Source: Pinibacter aurantiacus (GTDB lineage Bacteria; Bacteroidota; Bacteroidia; Chitinophagales; Chitinophagaceae). Taken from it: a stretch of DNA of 64,000 bases. Location: NCBI RefSeq assembly GCF_019130065.1, contig NZ_JAHSPG010000018.1:558001-622000 (forward strand). Direction: 5' to 3'. Position numbers and translations under genes: made by a program. A model generated the notes under the pieces. The model had not been told where the DNA came from. It saw only the letters and a program-made list of their open reading frames with translations, and did no database searches. Positions 17,041 through 25,896 of the stretch are shown in pieces (within the stretch, counting starts at the first letter, position 1; each line of letters opens with the position of its first letter).

Positions 17041-18821
17041 TACTCATACAACTCATCAAGTTCAAGCTTTTTAATTCTTGCAACAATAGCGCCCTTCGTG
17101 CGACCAAAATGTTTTGCAAGATCGCGGAGAATTGTGCCGTTGTAATACATCGTAGTCAGCTCCTCATCAAGTTCATCTGTCCACGGTTTATACGCAACTT
17201 TATGAACTTCTCTTATTCTTTCGACAGAATAAGCTTTGTCCGTTTCAGATTCTTTCTTTTTAAATACACTCTTTGCTTGTGCAGATGTTGCTATCTTTTT
17301 CTTTTCTTCTTCCTTCACTGCTTTAATTATCTGAATATGGGAAGAACCTGGAAAAGCTTTGGGTAAAAGCGTTTCCGGGATATACAATGTATTTTTGGTT
17401 CGCGTTACTGCCACGTACAAAAGATTGATTTCTTCGTTGAGTTTAGCAACATTTACATCCACTCCATCCTTGTTCTTTTCCAATTTCTCTTCAGAAATAA
17501 AGTCTTCCACGATTTGAACCGCATCGTATTCCATTCCCTTGCAACGATGAACGGTTGAAAAAATCATCTCAGCCTTTTCTTTTTCATCATTGCCTATATG
17601 CTTGTCTTTAATTGCCTTGATGATGCCCGGAATTTCGTTTCCATATTCCTTTACAATTTCAACCATCATCCCCAGTTGAACATCTTCCGTTTTTTCGATA
17701 TACTCCTCTAAGTCATCAAGGTCCTTCATTTCCCTGATCAGCCCATCCTTAATGAACTGACGCTTGTCATTGTACAGACTTAAAACATCATAAAGCGATG
17801 CGCCTTCATCAGCATAAGTGTAAGAGTTGATGTTGCCTTCAAAATAAATGTTCTTTATCTTTTTCTTCTCGGTTATGTATTCAATGGCTTTCAACAATAA
17901 TCCAAGGTTTGTTCTCGCTATAACCGCTTTTGATTTCACTTTATTGGTAGTTCCTTTTCCTGTAATGGCAAACGCCGGTTCGTCACCGATATGCTTTTTC
18001 CATTTCAGCACTTCCATTGCGAGGTTTGCAATGTCTTGCGTAAAACGAAAACTGGTTGACAAATTGTACGTCTTGAAATTTGCCTTCTCCAGCGAGTTCA
18101 CAGCAAAGCGCCAACCGTAAATTTGTTGATGTGTATCGCCAACAATTACTTTTGTTGCTTTCTGCTTAAAGAAAACATCAAGCATCGCTGCGGAGGCATC
18201 TTGTCCTTCATCAAACAAAATATAATCGTAGGGGAGTGCAGGATTTGAAAGCTGAAATTTTTTAAGATAAAAATCGTGAGTGATTTCAATTTCACCTTTA
18301 TCCATCTTGCTTAAAAGCAGTCGCGTTTGCTTTTCAATGTATGCATAAAAACTTGTTACAAATGCCTGGGCATTTGTATCGGAGATCGTGTCGCGATAAT
18401 TTAGCTCCTGTATTTTTTGCTTGTCGCTGTTGCAAAAATACGCCATGAATTTGTTGATGTGATTAGCAACAATATACTCAGCGTGTTTTTCACCGTTGCC
18501 TTGCAGATTAAGCAATGCAGCAATTTCGTTGGTTTTGTAGCCCTGTGATCTTACTTTGTAATTATTTTTAAAAACAACATGCTTGTAAGCAAGCGAATGC
18601 GCCGTTTCAACTTTTACATTGTCCAGTCCCAAATCAGCAAATCTTTTTTGTGCTTCCAGCTTCACTGACTTGTTGAAAGCAAGGTAAAGTATTTTGGATC
18701 CTTTGGGACGCGTTTTTGCATATTCAATAATCGTCGTCGTTTTGCCAGAGCCCGCCACAGCATTGATCTTGATATTGCCGGTTGACTTGATGATATTATG
18801 TTGTTCAGGTGTAAGCTTCAT
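17040..18821 (-). CDS. UvrD/Rep-family superfamily 1 DNA helicase with C-terminal HTH
   Basis: The 593-aa ATP-dependent helicase has the SF1 motifs in order: Q-like motif LTPEQHNIIKS, Walker A AVAGSGKTTT (residue ~22), motif Ia ILYLAFNKSV, Walker B ILFDEGQD (~205), motif III VGDTHQQIYGWR, motif IV LSTSFRFT, motif V STVHRCKGMEYDAVQI and motif VI LLYVAVTRTKNTLYIP. The last ~50 residues (DELDEELTTMYYNGT...FGRTKGAIVARIKKL) look like a Myb/SANT-type helix-turn-helix. It is shorter than UvrD (~720 aa) and closer to FBH1-like or phage-type helicases. It probably works in DNA repair or recombination; no partner gene is adjacent. Confidence 0.9.
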   Translation of the reverse strand: MKLTPEQHNIIKSTGNIKINAVAGSGKTTTIIEYAKTRPKGSKILYLAFNKSVKLEAQKRFADLGLDNVKVETAHSLAYKHVVFKNNYKVRSQGYKTNEIAALLNLQGNGEKHAEYIVANHINKFMAYFCNSDKQKIQELNYRDTISDTNAQAFVTSFYAYIEKQTRLLLSKMDKGEIEITHDFYLKKFQLSNPALPYDYILFDEGQDASAAMLDVFFKQKATKVIVGDTHQQIYGWRFAVNSLEKANFKTYNLSTSFRFTQDIANLAMEVLKWKKHIGDEPAFAITGKGTTNKVKSKAVIARTNLGLLLKAIEYITEKKKIKNIYFEGNINSYTYADEGASLYDVLSLYNDKRQFIKDGLIREMKDLDDLEEYIEKTEDVQLGMMVEIVKEYGNEIPGIIKAIKDKHIGNDEKEKAEMIFSTVHRCKGMEYDAVQIVEDFISEEKLEKNKDGVDVNVAKLNEEINLLYVAVTRTKNTLYIPETLLPKAFPGSSHIQIIKAVKEEEKKKIATSAQAKSVFKKKESETDKAYSVERIREVHKVAYKPWTDELDEELTTMYYNGTILRDLAKHFGRTKGAIVARIKKLELDELYE

Positions 18822-18941
18822 AAAAAAACTAAGAGGTAAATATAGCGCAATTCATTTTTCCACATATTCACGTTGACCAGCACATCTGGAATATTTAATA
18901 ATCTCATGCGAATTTGTTTATTAAATTGAAAAACATCGTGT

Positions 18942-19008
18942 GCCATCTGCGACGCATTATCATGGCATTTGAGACGCATTGTAATTCCATTTGAGACGCA
19001 TTATCATG
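18942..19008. repeat. Three tandem ~22-bp repeats
   Basis: Three direct units occur at 18942-18964, 18965-18986 and 18987-19008, with the shared core gacgcattRtMatg/tt and the leading catYtg(a)g. They lie in the 343-bp gap between the helicase start and the metalloprotease gene. There are no spacers, so it is not a CRISPR. They could be iterated binding sites for a protein. The rest of the gap is AT-rich and otherwise featureless apart from the heptamer array at 19073. Confidence 0.65.
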
Positions 19009-19072
19009 CTTCTCTACACACATCAATTTTCAAATTTTCAAATGATCACTTTCAGTGTCGCACTATCAATGT

Positions 19073-19100
19073 CTAATTCCTAATTCCTAATTTTTAATTC
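19073..19100. repeat. Four-unit heptamer array (CTAATTC type), second copy
   Basis: Four consecutive 7-mers: ctaattc, ctaattc, ctaattt, ttaattc. It lies 64 bp before the metalloprotease start and matches the array at 1113-1140 in unit, number and length. Confidence 0.6.
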
Positions 19101-19164
19101 CTCATTTACCTCTATTGCACTTTCGCATTTATTATTTTAATTTCATACTCTCAAAACTAATGCA

Positions 19165-22100
19165 ATGGGCCCCCTGCCAAGGTCCTTACCCTTGGTCATA
19201 TATTTCATCTCCTCCGTTTTCATTTTAAAAGCTCAGGATCAGGATAAAATTATACCCCTCGCAAAAACTTCTTTTTCTCAAATTAAAAATAGCAAGGCGA
19301 TTACTAAAAACGATTCGGGCAGCTGCATTTGCAACGTAAATCCCGCGATTGTTCCGCAGTCAAGACAAGGCACAACATGGACCTATCAAGGCATTCCGAA
19401 TGCATCCTGCAATCCGTTTCCCACTTCATTTAATTTACCGAACGGTGTTGCCACACGAAGCACTGATACCTGCGGCGTATCAAATGTGCAATACAACTGG
19501 AGCATTGTGAGTGGCAATAGTGTTGCTTCCATTAATGGGCCCACAAACGGCAGTACGGTAGCGGTTAGCATAACCGGCAACGGAACATTTACCATCAGAC
19601 TTTCGAATACTGCAACCTGTAGTGACAATTCAAGCTGCACCAATTTTACTTACTACACAGATTCGGTAAATGAAGAAAACTGCACCTGCACCGCTGGCCC
19701 CGTTACAATTACTCCTACAAACAAACAAGGAAATACATGGACCTACCAGGGCTCGGCCCAGGCGAGCTGTACCGGGCAGCATGGCACTTCTCCAAATCTT
19801 GATTCCTGCTCGGTTCAAAACACCGCTTACTCATGGAGCATTCTGGCACAAGGCGGTTCAGCTTCTTTAACTGGGCCAACAAATGGGCAAACCGTAAATG
19901 TCACCATCAACAACAGCGGTTCGTTTGAGTTGCGGCTTGATGCAACTACCACCTGTAGTGATGGTAAGACCTGTACGAACTATAATTTTTATACTGATTC
20001 TTCTAAAGTCGATTCTGCAAAACATTGTTCCTGCGATGTCGATATTGATTGCGCGAAAGTAAATGAGCAGGGGAGCACCCGCACCTACACCGGTGTTATG
20101 AAAGGCGGCTGTACCGGCGAGTTTGGCGCGTCTCCACCTTACCAGCCCTGCGGCGTAAACAAGGTGGTTTGGTCGTGGTCAATTGCTGAGGGCAACAATG
20201 TTGCGCAAATAGTTGGCCCTGCCGATCAGCAAACAGTTACGGTGCAAATACTGGCCACAGGCTCTTATACATTGCGCGTGCAGGGAGATGTAACCTGTAG
20301 CGATGGCAATCAAAGTTGCGGTCCTTTTAATTTTGATTATTGCAAGGATAGCGCAAATGTTGACAAAACATGTGGCTTTGTATATACAGAAAGTAATGTT
20401 CCTGCCATGTCCGGCGGGTTAAGCAATGCAACACCAAGGCATGCAAGAATAAGAAGAGATGATTATGTAAGCCTTATAGCCGAAGGAAAAGATTACGATA
20501 AAGTAACCATTGAATGCACCCCTTCTTACGATTGCGACAGCACTCAAAAGAAGAGTACAAAAGAGGTTTTGCTGGCAGGAAAAGTACGCTTTGAGTGGCA
20601 AATACAAAGTGGCGAGGGAAATTTTGTGAAGCTTGGCATGTTACCTGAAAATGCAACAGACGATGCCGGCGACCGTGTTATATTCCAACCGCCTTTTGTA
20701 CCGTGGCCAAAAGAAGGACAACCACCCAATACAAAAACAACAGAAATACTTGTGCGTGTTATTGACGAAACCGGCTCTGGCGCTTTGCTGGACAACGATG
20801 CTTATGACAAAATCACCATCGTTACGAAAAGATCGTTCAATGCCGGAGACAATTATGATATTGACATAACAAACTCAGGATACACACTTCCTCAACCAAA
20901 CATTCAGGACGACAATAATGGAACTTGCTCCGCAGCCTATTCATGGGATAAACCAAATGACCTCAAGAAGCCCGTTATCAAACTCCCTGCCGTGGCCGAT
21001 AACAATAAAATGGTATTGGGAGAATTAATGGTACTGGAAGCTGAAAACCAAAATGAAACGGACGAATTGAAAATGGTTTGCCAGTCCTCAACATGCAGTT
21101 CTGACGGAGGCAAAAAAAACTACAACGATAACATAGAATGGACGTGGAAAATAGAGGGAGATGACGGCACCAAAGGAAGTTTTGTTGGTGGCAACACTGG
21201 CCGTTTTGTCATTTACCAGGCGCCTGATAAAATGCCGGGCCAGCAAAAAGAATTCTCTGTTTACATAACTGTGAAAGTAAAAAATACCGGCGTGCAAAAA
21301 GATGATGTAGAGCCGCCGCCTTCCGATTCCATGGCCATTAAAATTTTCAGGCCAGGTGTGCAACTTGAATATCCTGCATTGGATTGGCTGCCTAAGTGGA
21401 ACAATGTTGCAGAATTGAAATCTTATTTATTGTACAATGATGGCGGCGTTTGGAAACCAGCCCTTGCACACATGGGTCGCATTCATTTCTTTGAATTGTT
21501 AAATGTTTCCCATGAAAAAGGAAACAGCATGAACTGGCCGCTTCCCGGAACTGCTAATTCTTGCAACGACTATGAAATGGACAATTCTGATCCTATAATG
21601 GAAGTATTTCAAAGACCGAACGATCCCCCAGGAACGTTTTGCGACGGCTTCAGACATTGGATACATACACGTTCACAGAAACCCGCACGAGAAGTAGTTG
21701 TAACTGTGGAGAGTGAGGACCAGGGCGGCTATGGATTTTTGCGAAGCTTTGCCAACATTAATCACGGTGGCGCCGACAGCATAAAAGGTGAAACACCAGT
21801 GTATGAACCGGTTCCCATTCCTCCTGAAAAAGTGGCGCACCCTTCAGGAAGGCCGAAGAAAACCATTTACACCGACAACAGAGTAACGATACCGCGTGAT
21901 GTTGACGAAAACAAGATTGCCGATGGTGGCTGGCGCACACAGGGAAATGTATTGATAAAAGATCCTGTGAATCCACGCGACGATAATGACAATCAACTCG
22001 TGGGAGATGGCTTCCCCGGTGATGGTTTGTCCAACTATGAAGAGTATCGCGGCTTTTTGGTACAAGGTGATTACATTCGAACCAACATTTTCCACAAGGA

Positions 22101-22791
22101 CCTCTTCATTAACAATGCAGCGAGCTTTAATCTAACAAACTTCAGAGCAGCACTTACCGGTGCAAATGGTGCAAAAGTTGATGTGCATGAAATAAGGAAG
22201 ATTGACTATGTTGATAATAAAACGAGGGAGATTAATTTTAATTTCAATCCTCAACTGCATTACATACCAGTGCTTTTCGAACCGCTTCGAGCACAAAAAG
22301 GATTGTGGATGATCGATGCGAAAGAGTCCAAGGAAAAACCGGGTTTACTGGGACAAACTTTTAGTGCCGAAGCAAGATTCAATGAAGTAAACACTCCACC
22401 AAACTGGGTGAGCGGCATTGCTATTTTTACCACTGCTATAAAAAAATATTGCACACGATTTGGTATCAACCAGGCAGACAAGTTAAACCATGTTGTATCA
22501 CACGAGTTGGGTCACGGGATCTCTATGTATCACCATGGTGAAGAGCCTTATGTATTGCAGGGCCTGCAAAGCGGCGATGTGGGTTGCATTATGCGCTACG
22601 ACAATATTCCACCAGATAACGTTGGAGAAGCCATAGGCACTATATTTTGTAATCAAACGAAAGGAACCGGCACCAATGCATTAAAGCCATGCGTTCCAAC
22701 TGAATGTTACGGAGATGCGGCCAAGAATAGGGGAGATTGCATTCATCAGTTCCGGATATCCTGTCGTACCATTCTTTTTCCGACCCGTTAA
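19165..22791 (+). CDS. Very large secreted protein with three Cys-rich repeats and a metzincin-like zinc site
   Basis: The 1208-aa product has a Sec signal peptide (LPLVIYFISSVFILKAQ). Three homologous ~115-aa modules follow at about residues 48-165, 168-280 and 285-405. Each has a CxC start, a TWTYQG-like strand, a C.V...YSWSI strand and CS(D)G...CTNF near the end; they look like PKD/Ig-type beta sandwiches stabilised by disulfides. A long middle region has no recognisable fold. Near residues 920-970 is a Ca-binding stretch (DDNDNQLVGDGFPGDGLSNYEEYRGF in part). The C-terminal domain has HELGHGISMYHH at residue ~1113 followed by GCIMRYD, which fits the zinc motif and Met-turn of metzincin proteases. 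The neighbour downstream is a secreted TPR-like protein. No close family was recognised. Confidence 0.85.
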   Translation: MGPLPRSLPLVIYFISSVFILKAQDQDKIIPLAKTSFSQIKNSKAITKNDSGSCICNVNPAIVPQSRQGTTWTYQGIPNASCNPFPTSFNLPNGVATRSTDTCGVSNVQYNWSIVSGNSVASINGPTNGSTVAVSITGNGTFTIRLSNTATCSDNSSCTNFTYYTDSVNEENCTCTAGPVTITPTNKQGNTWTYQGSAQASCTGQHGTSPNLDSCSVQNTAYSWSILAQGGSASLTGPTNGQTVNVTINNSGSFELRLDATTTCSDGKTCTNYNFYTDSSKVDSAKHCSCDVDIDCAKVNEQGSTRTYTGVMKGGCTGEFGASPPYQPCGVNKVVWSWSIAEGNNVAQIVGPADQQTVTVQILATGSYTLRVQGDVTCSDGNQSCGPFNFDYCKDSANVDKTCGFVYTESNVPAMSGGLSNATPRHARIRRDDYVSLIAEGKDYDKVTIECTPSYDCDSTQKKSTKEVLLAGKVRFEWQIQSGEGNFVKLGMLPENATDDAGDRVIFQPPFVPWPKEGQPPNTKTTEILVRVIDETGSGALLDNDAYDKITIVTKRSFNAGDNYDIDITNSGYTLPQPNIQDDNNGTCSAAYSWDKPNDLKKPVIKLPAVADNNKMVLGELMVLEAENQNETDELKMVCQSSTCSSDGGKKNYNDNIEWTWKIEGDDGTKGSFVGGNTGRFVIYQAPDKMPGQQKEFSVYITVKVKNTGVQKDDVEPPPSDSMAIKIFRPGVQLEYPALDWLPKWNNVAELKSYLLYNDGGVWKPALAHMGRIHFFELLNVSHEKGNSMNWPLPGTANSCNDYEMDNSDPIMEVFQRPNDPPGTFCDGFRHWIHTRSQKPAREVVVTVESEDQGGYGFLRSFANINHGGADSIKGETPVYEPVPIPPEKVAHPSGRPKKTIYTDNRVTIPRDVDENKIADGGWRTQGNVLIKDPVNPRDDNDNQLVGDGFPGDGLSNYEEYRGFLVQGDYIRTNIFHKDLFINNAASFNLTNFRAALTGANGAKVDVHEIRKIDYVDNKTREINFNFNPQLHYIPVLFEPLRAQKGLWMIDAKESKEKPGLLGQTFSAEARFNEVNTPPNWVSGIAIFTTAIKKYCTRFGINQADKLNHVVSHELGHGISMYHHGEEPYVLQGLQSGDVGCIMRYDNIPPDNVGEAIGTIFCNQTKGTGTNALKPCVPTECYGDAAKNRGDCIHQFRISCRTILFPTR

Positions 22792-22952
22792 CTATTGAAA
22801 AGATGTTATGAAACGAGCGATAAAAATTATCGAGCAACTTTATACAAACCGCGATGAAAATTTTTATAGCGAAACATAGTTCGATGAGGCTAAAATAAAA
22901 TAACAAATAACTCATCAATAACATCACACCAAAAACAATAAAAAATATACAG

Positions 22953-23837
22953 ATGAAACTGCGTTTGTTGTTTTTCATCATTTGTTTATTAATACCATGC
23001 ATTCTTTTTGCACAGGGAAAATTTTCGATTACGCTCACCGTAAACGACAGTACTGCGTTTAAAGCTTATCACAACGAACCAATAGTGTTTTCTATCAGCC
23101 TGGTGAATAAAGTAATACAACAGGATATTTCATGGAATGAAGATGCAGATGCTTACCTGGCGCAGGTCGCAGCAGACTATAAAGCAGGCTTGATCACAAA
23201 AGAAGAATTTGAAAAAGAAACCGACCTTGTAACAAAAGGAAAACGAACTGTAACGAGCGAATCTATTGGATCAAAGGAATTGCCGTGGTTCCTTCAACTG
23301 AAGTTTCACGTAGTGGTAAAAGATACAATTGAACAGAAGAACTGGAAGCCATCCGTTCTTGGTGATCCAGGAACTGACTCCGTAGCAGTTTTAGATGAGA
23401 ACGGATACTATTCTGTCAACTATCACCTTAGTCCGGAACAGGTATCGAAACTAAGGGCAGGAACTTATAAAGTAGAAGTGGAGTTGGCCGGTGTAAGCTC
23501 GAATGAAGTGATCGTTAAAATAAAACCTGAAAACATTCCACACGGAAAACTGAACAAAAGAGACATGCAGCTTCGATTGGGAAATTATTACCTTGAAAGA
23601 AAAGATGCGAAAAAAGTATTGTATTATGCAAATCTTATACTGCAAAAAAATCCTTCTGATATAAATGGCCTGATACTGAAAGGGGAGAGCTATATATTGC
23701 AGGAGCAATACAAACTCGCACTCTCCGCATTTACAAAAGCGCAACAACAATATAACAAAAACAATAAGCGCTCACCTGTTAACGAACCTCCGTTGTACCT
23801 CATAGCTACGATTGCGTGGCTGCAGAAAAAAATATAG
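22953..23837 (+). CDS. Secreted protein with C-terminal TPR-like helices
   Basis: The 294-aa product has a signal peptide (KLRLLFFIICLLIPCILFAQ). Residues ~22-195 are strand-rich (SITLTVNDSTAFKAYHNEPIVFSISLVN) and end with a GTYKVEVELAG strand like a carbohydrate- or protein-binding beta domain. Residues ~205-285 contain two helical hairpins with TPR-like spacing (LRLGNYYLERKDAKKVLYYANLILQKNPSDINGLILKGESYILQEQYKLALSAFTKA). It lies 161 bp downstream of the large metalloprotease on the same strand and probably belongs with it. It could be an adaptor or inhibitor; no function is known. Confidence 0.8.
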   Translation: MKLRLLFFIICLLIPCILFAQGKFSITLTVNDSTAFKAYHNEPIVFSISLVNKVIQQDISWNEDADAYLAQVAADYKAGLITKEEFEKETDLVTKGKRTVTSESIGSKELPWFLQLKFHVVVKDTIEQKNWKPSVLGDPGTDSVAVLDENGYYSVNYHLSPEQVSKLRAGTYKVEVELAGVSSNEVIVKIKPENIPHGKLNKRDMQLRLGNYYLERKDAKKVLYYANLILQKNPSDINGLILKGESYILQEQYKLALSAFTKAQQQYNKNNKRSPVNEPPLYLIATIAWLQKKI

Positions 23838-23872
23838 CGCTACAATTGTTCCACCTATTGGGGTGCTGCACG

Positions 23873-23921
23873 AGACCTGACAGGTTTTAAAAACCTGTCA
23901 GGTCTGGCAACCCGCAACTTC
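23873..23921. repeat. ACCTGACAGG palindromic repeat, full copy
   Basis: The arms agacctgacaggtttt and aaaacctgtcaggtct (23873-23905) pair fully around one central base, and ggcaacccgcaactt follows. The half copy at 17002-17040 shares the right arm and the flank. It lies just after the TPR-like gene and could act as a transcription end. Confidence 0.7.
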
Positions 23922-23954
23922 TTTTTCATCATCGAAGCTGTGCAACAGATTTGA

Positions 23955-24057
23955 GCTGTTCGACATGTTCCGCAGGGCATGTCGAATCACAGATAAAAAG
24001 GATTTAAATCCTTTTCTATCTACCGCTCGATATGCCCTTCGGAACATATCGAGCAGC
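23955..24057. repeat. Nested ~103-nt palindrome
   Basis: The outer arms, gctgttcgacatgttccg...(23955) and its near-complement ending ...tcgagcagc (24057), pair over ~33 nt with a few mismatches. The centre (23991-24021) is itself a palindrome, agataaaaaggattt/aaatccttttctatct. A fragment of the outer arm recurs at 24290-24312 (tgagctgttcgagatgtccc). This nested shape is typical of mobile REP-like elements. It stands at the boundary before the toxin/immunity array. Confidence 0.7.
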
Positions 24058-24146
24058 GCGGAATATCTCAAGCAGCGTGTAGGATGATTACGGCAAAAGT
24101 TTTGCGCGGCAAAAGCCTTTTTAGTCCATATTGAAGCATATGGACA

Positions 24147-24260
24147 CTATATCGGGTGTAAATCAAATGTATTGCCTACATATTTGTCCAACAAAAACCA
24201 TAGTGTAATAATTACAATTAAAGCAATTACTATAACTATCATTAACTTTTTTCTCTTCAT
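24147..24260 (-). CDS. Small single-membrane-span peptide
   Basis: A 37-codon frame from ATG at 24260 to TAG at 24147 encodes MKRKKLMIVIVIALIVIITL and continues WFLLDKYVGNTFDLHPI. It has a basic start and one strongly hydrophobic segment of ~18 residues, a normal layout for a small membrane protein. It is the last candidate gene on the minus strand of the immunity array. Evidence for expression is lacking; the compact basic-hydrophobic order makes chance less likely. Confidence 0.4.
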   Translation of the reverse strand: MKRKKLMIVIVIALIVIITLWFLLDKYVGNTFDLHPI

Positions 24261-24319
24261 TACTTTATTTTTTATCTGGCATTCCAACCTGAGCTGTTCG
24301 AGATGTCCCGAATTATAGT

Positions 24320-24763
24320 TTAACTACTTTCAGAAAACCCATTCTGAACAGTATCTAACCAAGCCTGCATATTGTAATGCTTTACACTCTTTAATAATTC
24401 TGCATACGCTTCCTTTGCTTCATTTTCGTCAAGAACTCGCGAAGGAACATTATGCAGCATGCCCGCAATGTAAAACGTTTTATTGTCGCCGCTTTCATAT
24501 GCCTTGGTTCTTATTTCCAAAAGAACGATGTATAACATGTGGGCTAGCATTCTAGACGTAGATTCTTTATTTCCAGAAAATCCTTGCTGCGCAAATGCCA
24601 ACCATTCGTGTGCGTTGTAACGCTCAACATTTTTTAAAAGACCTTCATAAGCTTCTTTTGCACTCCGCTCATTAACCAGCGATAATGATATGTTATACAC
24701 CATTTGAGTTATTGAGAATATTCTTCTATCACCTTTTTTGATATGCGTGATCTCGAATTTCAA
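24320..24763 (-). CDS. Immunity-type protein made of two tandem repeats, N-terminus frameshifted
   Basis: The 147-aa frame contains one nearly full and one full copy of a ~75-aa unit. Its end pattern is AKEAYxxLLKxVxxYNxxxWLxxxQxGFS and its middle pattern is LxEIRxxAYxxGDxxxFxIxxMxxNxxxxxxxE. The first unit really begins upstream: the frame starting ATG at 24809 (MHEQKMLAYILNKSLIEIRDHAYQK) joins it if one base is removed from the A6 run (T6 at 24734-24739 on the plus strand). The restored protein would be 162 aa. The homolog at 29152-29573 is also broken. Its place in the array suggests a toxin-neutralising role; no toxin partner is left beside it. Confidence 0.65.
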   Translation of the reverse strand: MKFEITHIKKGDRRIFSITQMVYNISLSLVNERSAKEAYEGLLKNVERYNAHEWLAFAQQGFSGNKESTSRMLAHMLYIVLLEIRTKAYESGDNKTFYIAGMLHNVPSRVLDENEAKEAYAELLKSVKHYNMQAWLDTVQNGFSESS

Positions 24764-24897
24764 TCAGAGATTTATTTAAAATATAAGCTAACATCTTTTG
24801 TTCATGCATATCATTTACTTTATAGGGGCCTGCATATAAGTTCTCGCTTCGGAAGACGAAAACGTTTTTCGTTAGTTTATGCATCGTTACAGAGTGC

Positions 24898-25308
24898 TCA
24901 TTTCTCATAAAGTCTTTTCACAAACTCCAAAAAACTACTGCCACGATACTTTATCGGGTCAGTTTTGAAATTGGACATTAATCCAAAAGAATGGATCGTT
25001 TGAGTGACTTTATTAAACGCGTAACCTGTGTCAGCAGAATCTTTCCCAAATAATAAATAATCTGGAATTTGTTCCATTAATAGTTTATAGTCGACTATAG
25101 CGGTCTGAATTTGGTTTACAGAAAATAAATCTAACCAACTATTTTCGCCAATTTCACCTTCACCGCCATCAAACTCTCTCAAAACATCCAAATAGTCATT
25201 AGGAAAATCAAAGTCTACAACATTGTTTAAGTTTTTTAACATTTCTTCTGTAGCTCCAGGATAATTCTTTTCAAGATCATTTAAATAATATTTCAATTCC
25301 GGATTCAT
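24898..25308 (-). CDS. SMI1/KNR4 (SUKH-1) family immunity protein
   Basis: This 136-aa soluble protein has the SUKH hallmarks: FPNDYLDVLREFDGGEGEI at residues ~34-53, ENSWLDLFSVNQI, and DYLLFGKDSADTGYAFNK around residue 85-103. SUKH proteins are the commonest immunity proteins of polymorphic toxin systems and neutralise many different nuclease-type toxins. It is an orphan here: no toxin tip lies next to it. It is about 90 bp from the flanking members of the immunity array. Confidence 0.85.
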   Translation of the reverse strand: MNPELKYYLNDLEKNYPGATEEMLKNLNNVVDFDFPNDYLDVLREFDGGEGEIGENSWLDLFSVNQIQTAIVDYKLLMEQIPDYLLFGKDSADTGYAFNKVTQTIHSFGLMSNFKTDPIKYRGSSFLEFVKRLYEK

Positions 25309-25455
25309 GCGTCTAAAATTTAAAATGGACTCATTGGAAGTATCACCTGTCCTAACTTTGCATCATACATACATCAGTCGCTTCAATAAAAAATTGCCAC
25401 AGATGCGCTTGGCTATGTTTGCATAGTCACACATCTGCGCCAATTTTACGCTATG

Positions 25456-25815
25456 TTATTTGTTATTTATTGTAAATCCTTTGGCAATAATTTTAATCAC
25501 ACTGCCTGTAGAAGCTGTTTTAATGACATAACAATTTAAGGGCTCGCTTATAATACCTTCCCAGATTTTTTCAATACGAATTAAATCGTTATCTGTTCTT
25601 TCCGCTATATAGGCTTGATCAATACACTCTTTTGCTACTACCCCAAAATTCATATCTAGCCCTAACCAATACACGTCTTCGAATAAAAGAATATTGATGC
25701 CTTCTTCATACCAATTGATTTCGAAGCAAATTGTATCTTTCTTTCCTGGTTCCGTTCTGTCAATTGAAACGCTGTTTATGACAGAATCATGCCAATATAA
25801 TTTATTAAAATCCAT
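25456..25815 (-). CDS. Immunity-type protein (YWHDSxI family)
   Basis: The 119-aa soluble product begins MDFNKLYWHDSVINSVSIDR and continues PGKKDTICFEINWYEEG, YWLGLDMNFGVVAKECIDQAY. The opening 'YWHDS.I..V.IDR..PG..D.I.FEI.W' is a pattern I associate with immunity proteins in Rhs loci, but I cannot name the family. It lies between the SUKH gene and the 136-aa gene upstream in the array. Confidence 0.65.
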   Translation of the reverse strand: MDFNKLYWHDSVINSVSIDRTEPGKKDTICFEINWYEEGINILLFEDVYWLGLDMNFGVVAKECIDQAYIAERTDNDLIRIEKIWEGIISEPLNCYVIKTASTGSVIKIIAKGFTINNK

Positions 25816-25896
25816 AATACTTTTCTGTTAAATTCCTCCGCACCCAAAAACAATCTTTGATCCGGCCCCCCTGCTAGTCCGGTTATATCGCATTCC

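Noticed and set aside
18942-19008. Short CRISPR array
   Set aside because: The units follow each other directly without spacers, there are only three, and no cas genes are in the window.
25376-25455. Hairpin around cacagatgcgc / acatctgcgcc
   Set aside because: The two copies do not pair in inverted orientation along their full length; only a 6-bp core matches.
25816-25896. A further toxin remnant, readable as ...AGSKIVFGCGGI before the 119-aa gene
   Set aside because: It needs an assumed frameshift at a G6 run and is only ~12 residues; chance is a sufficient explanation.
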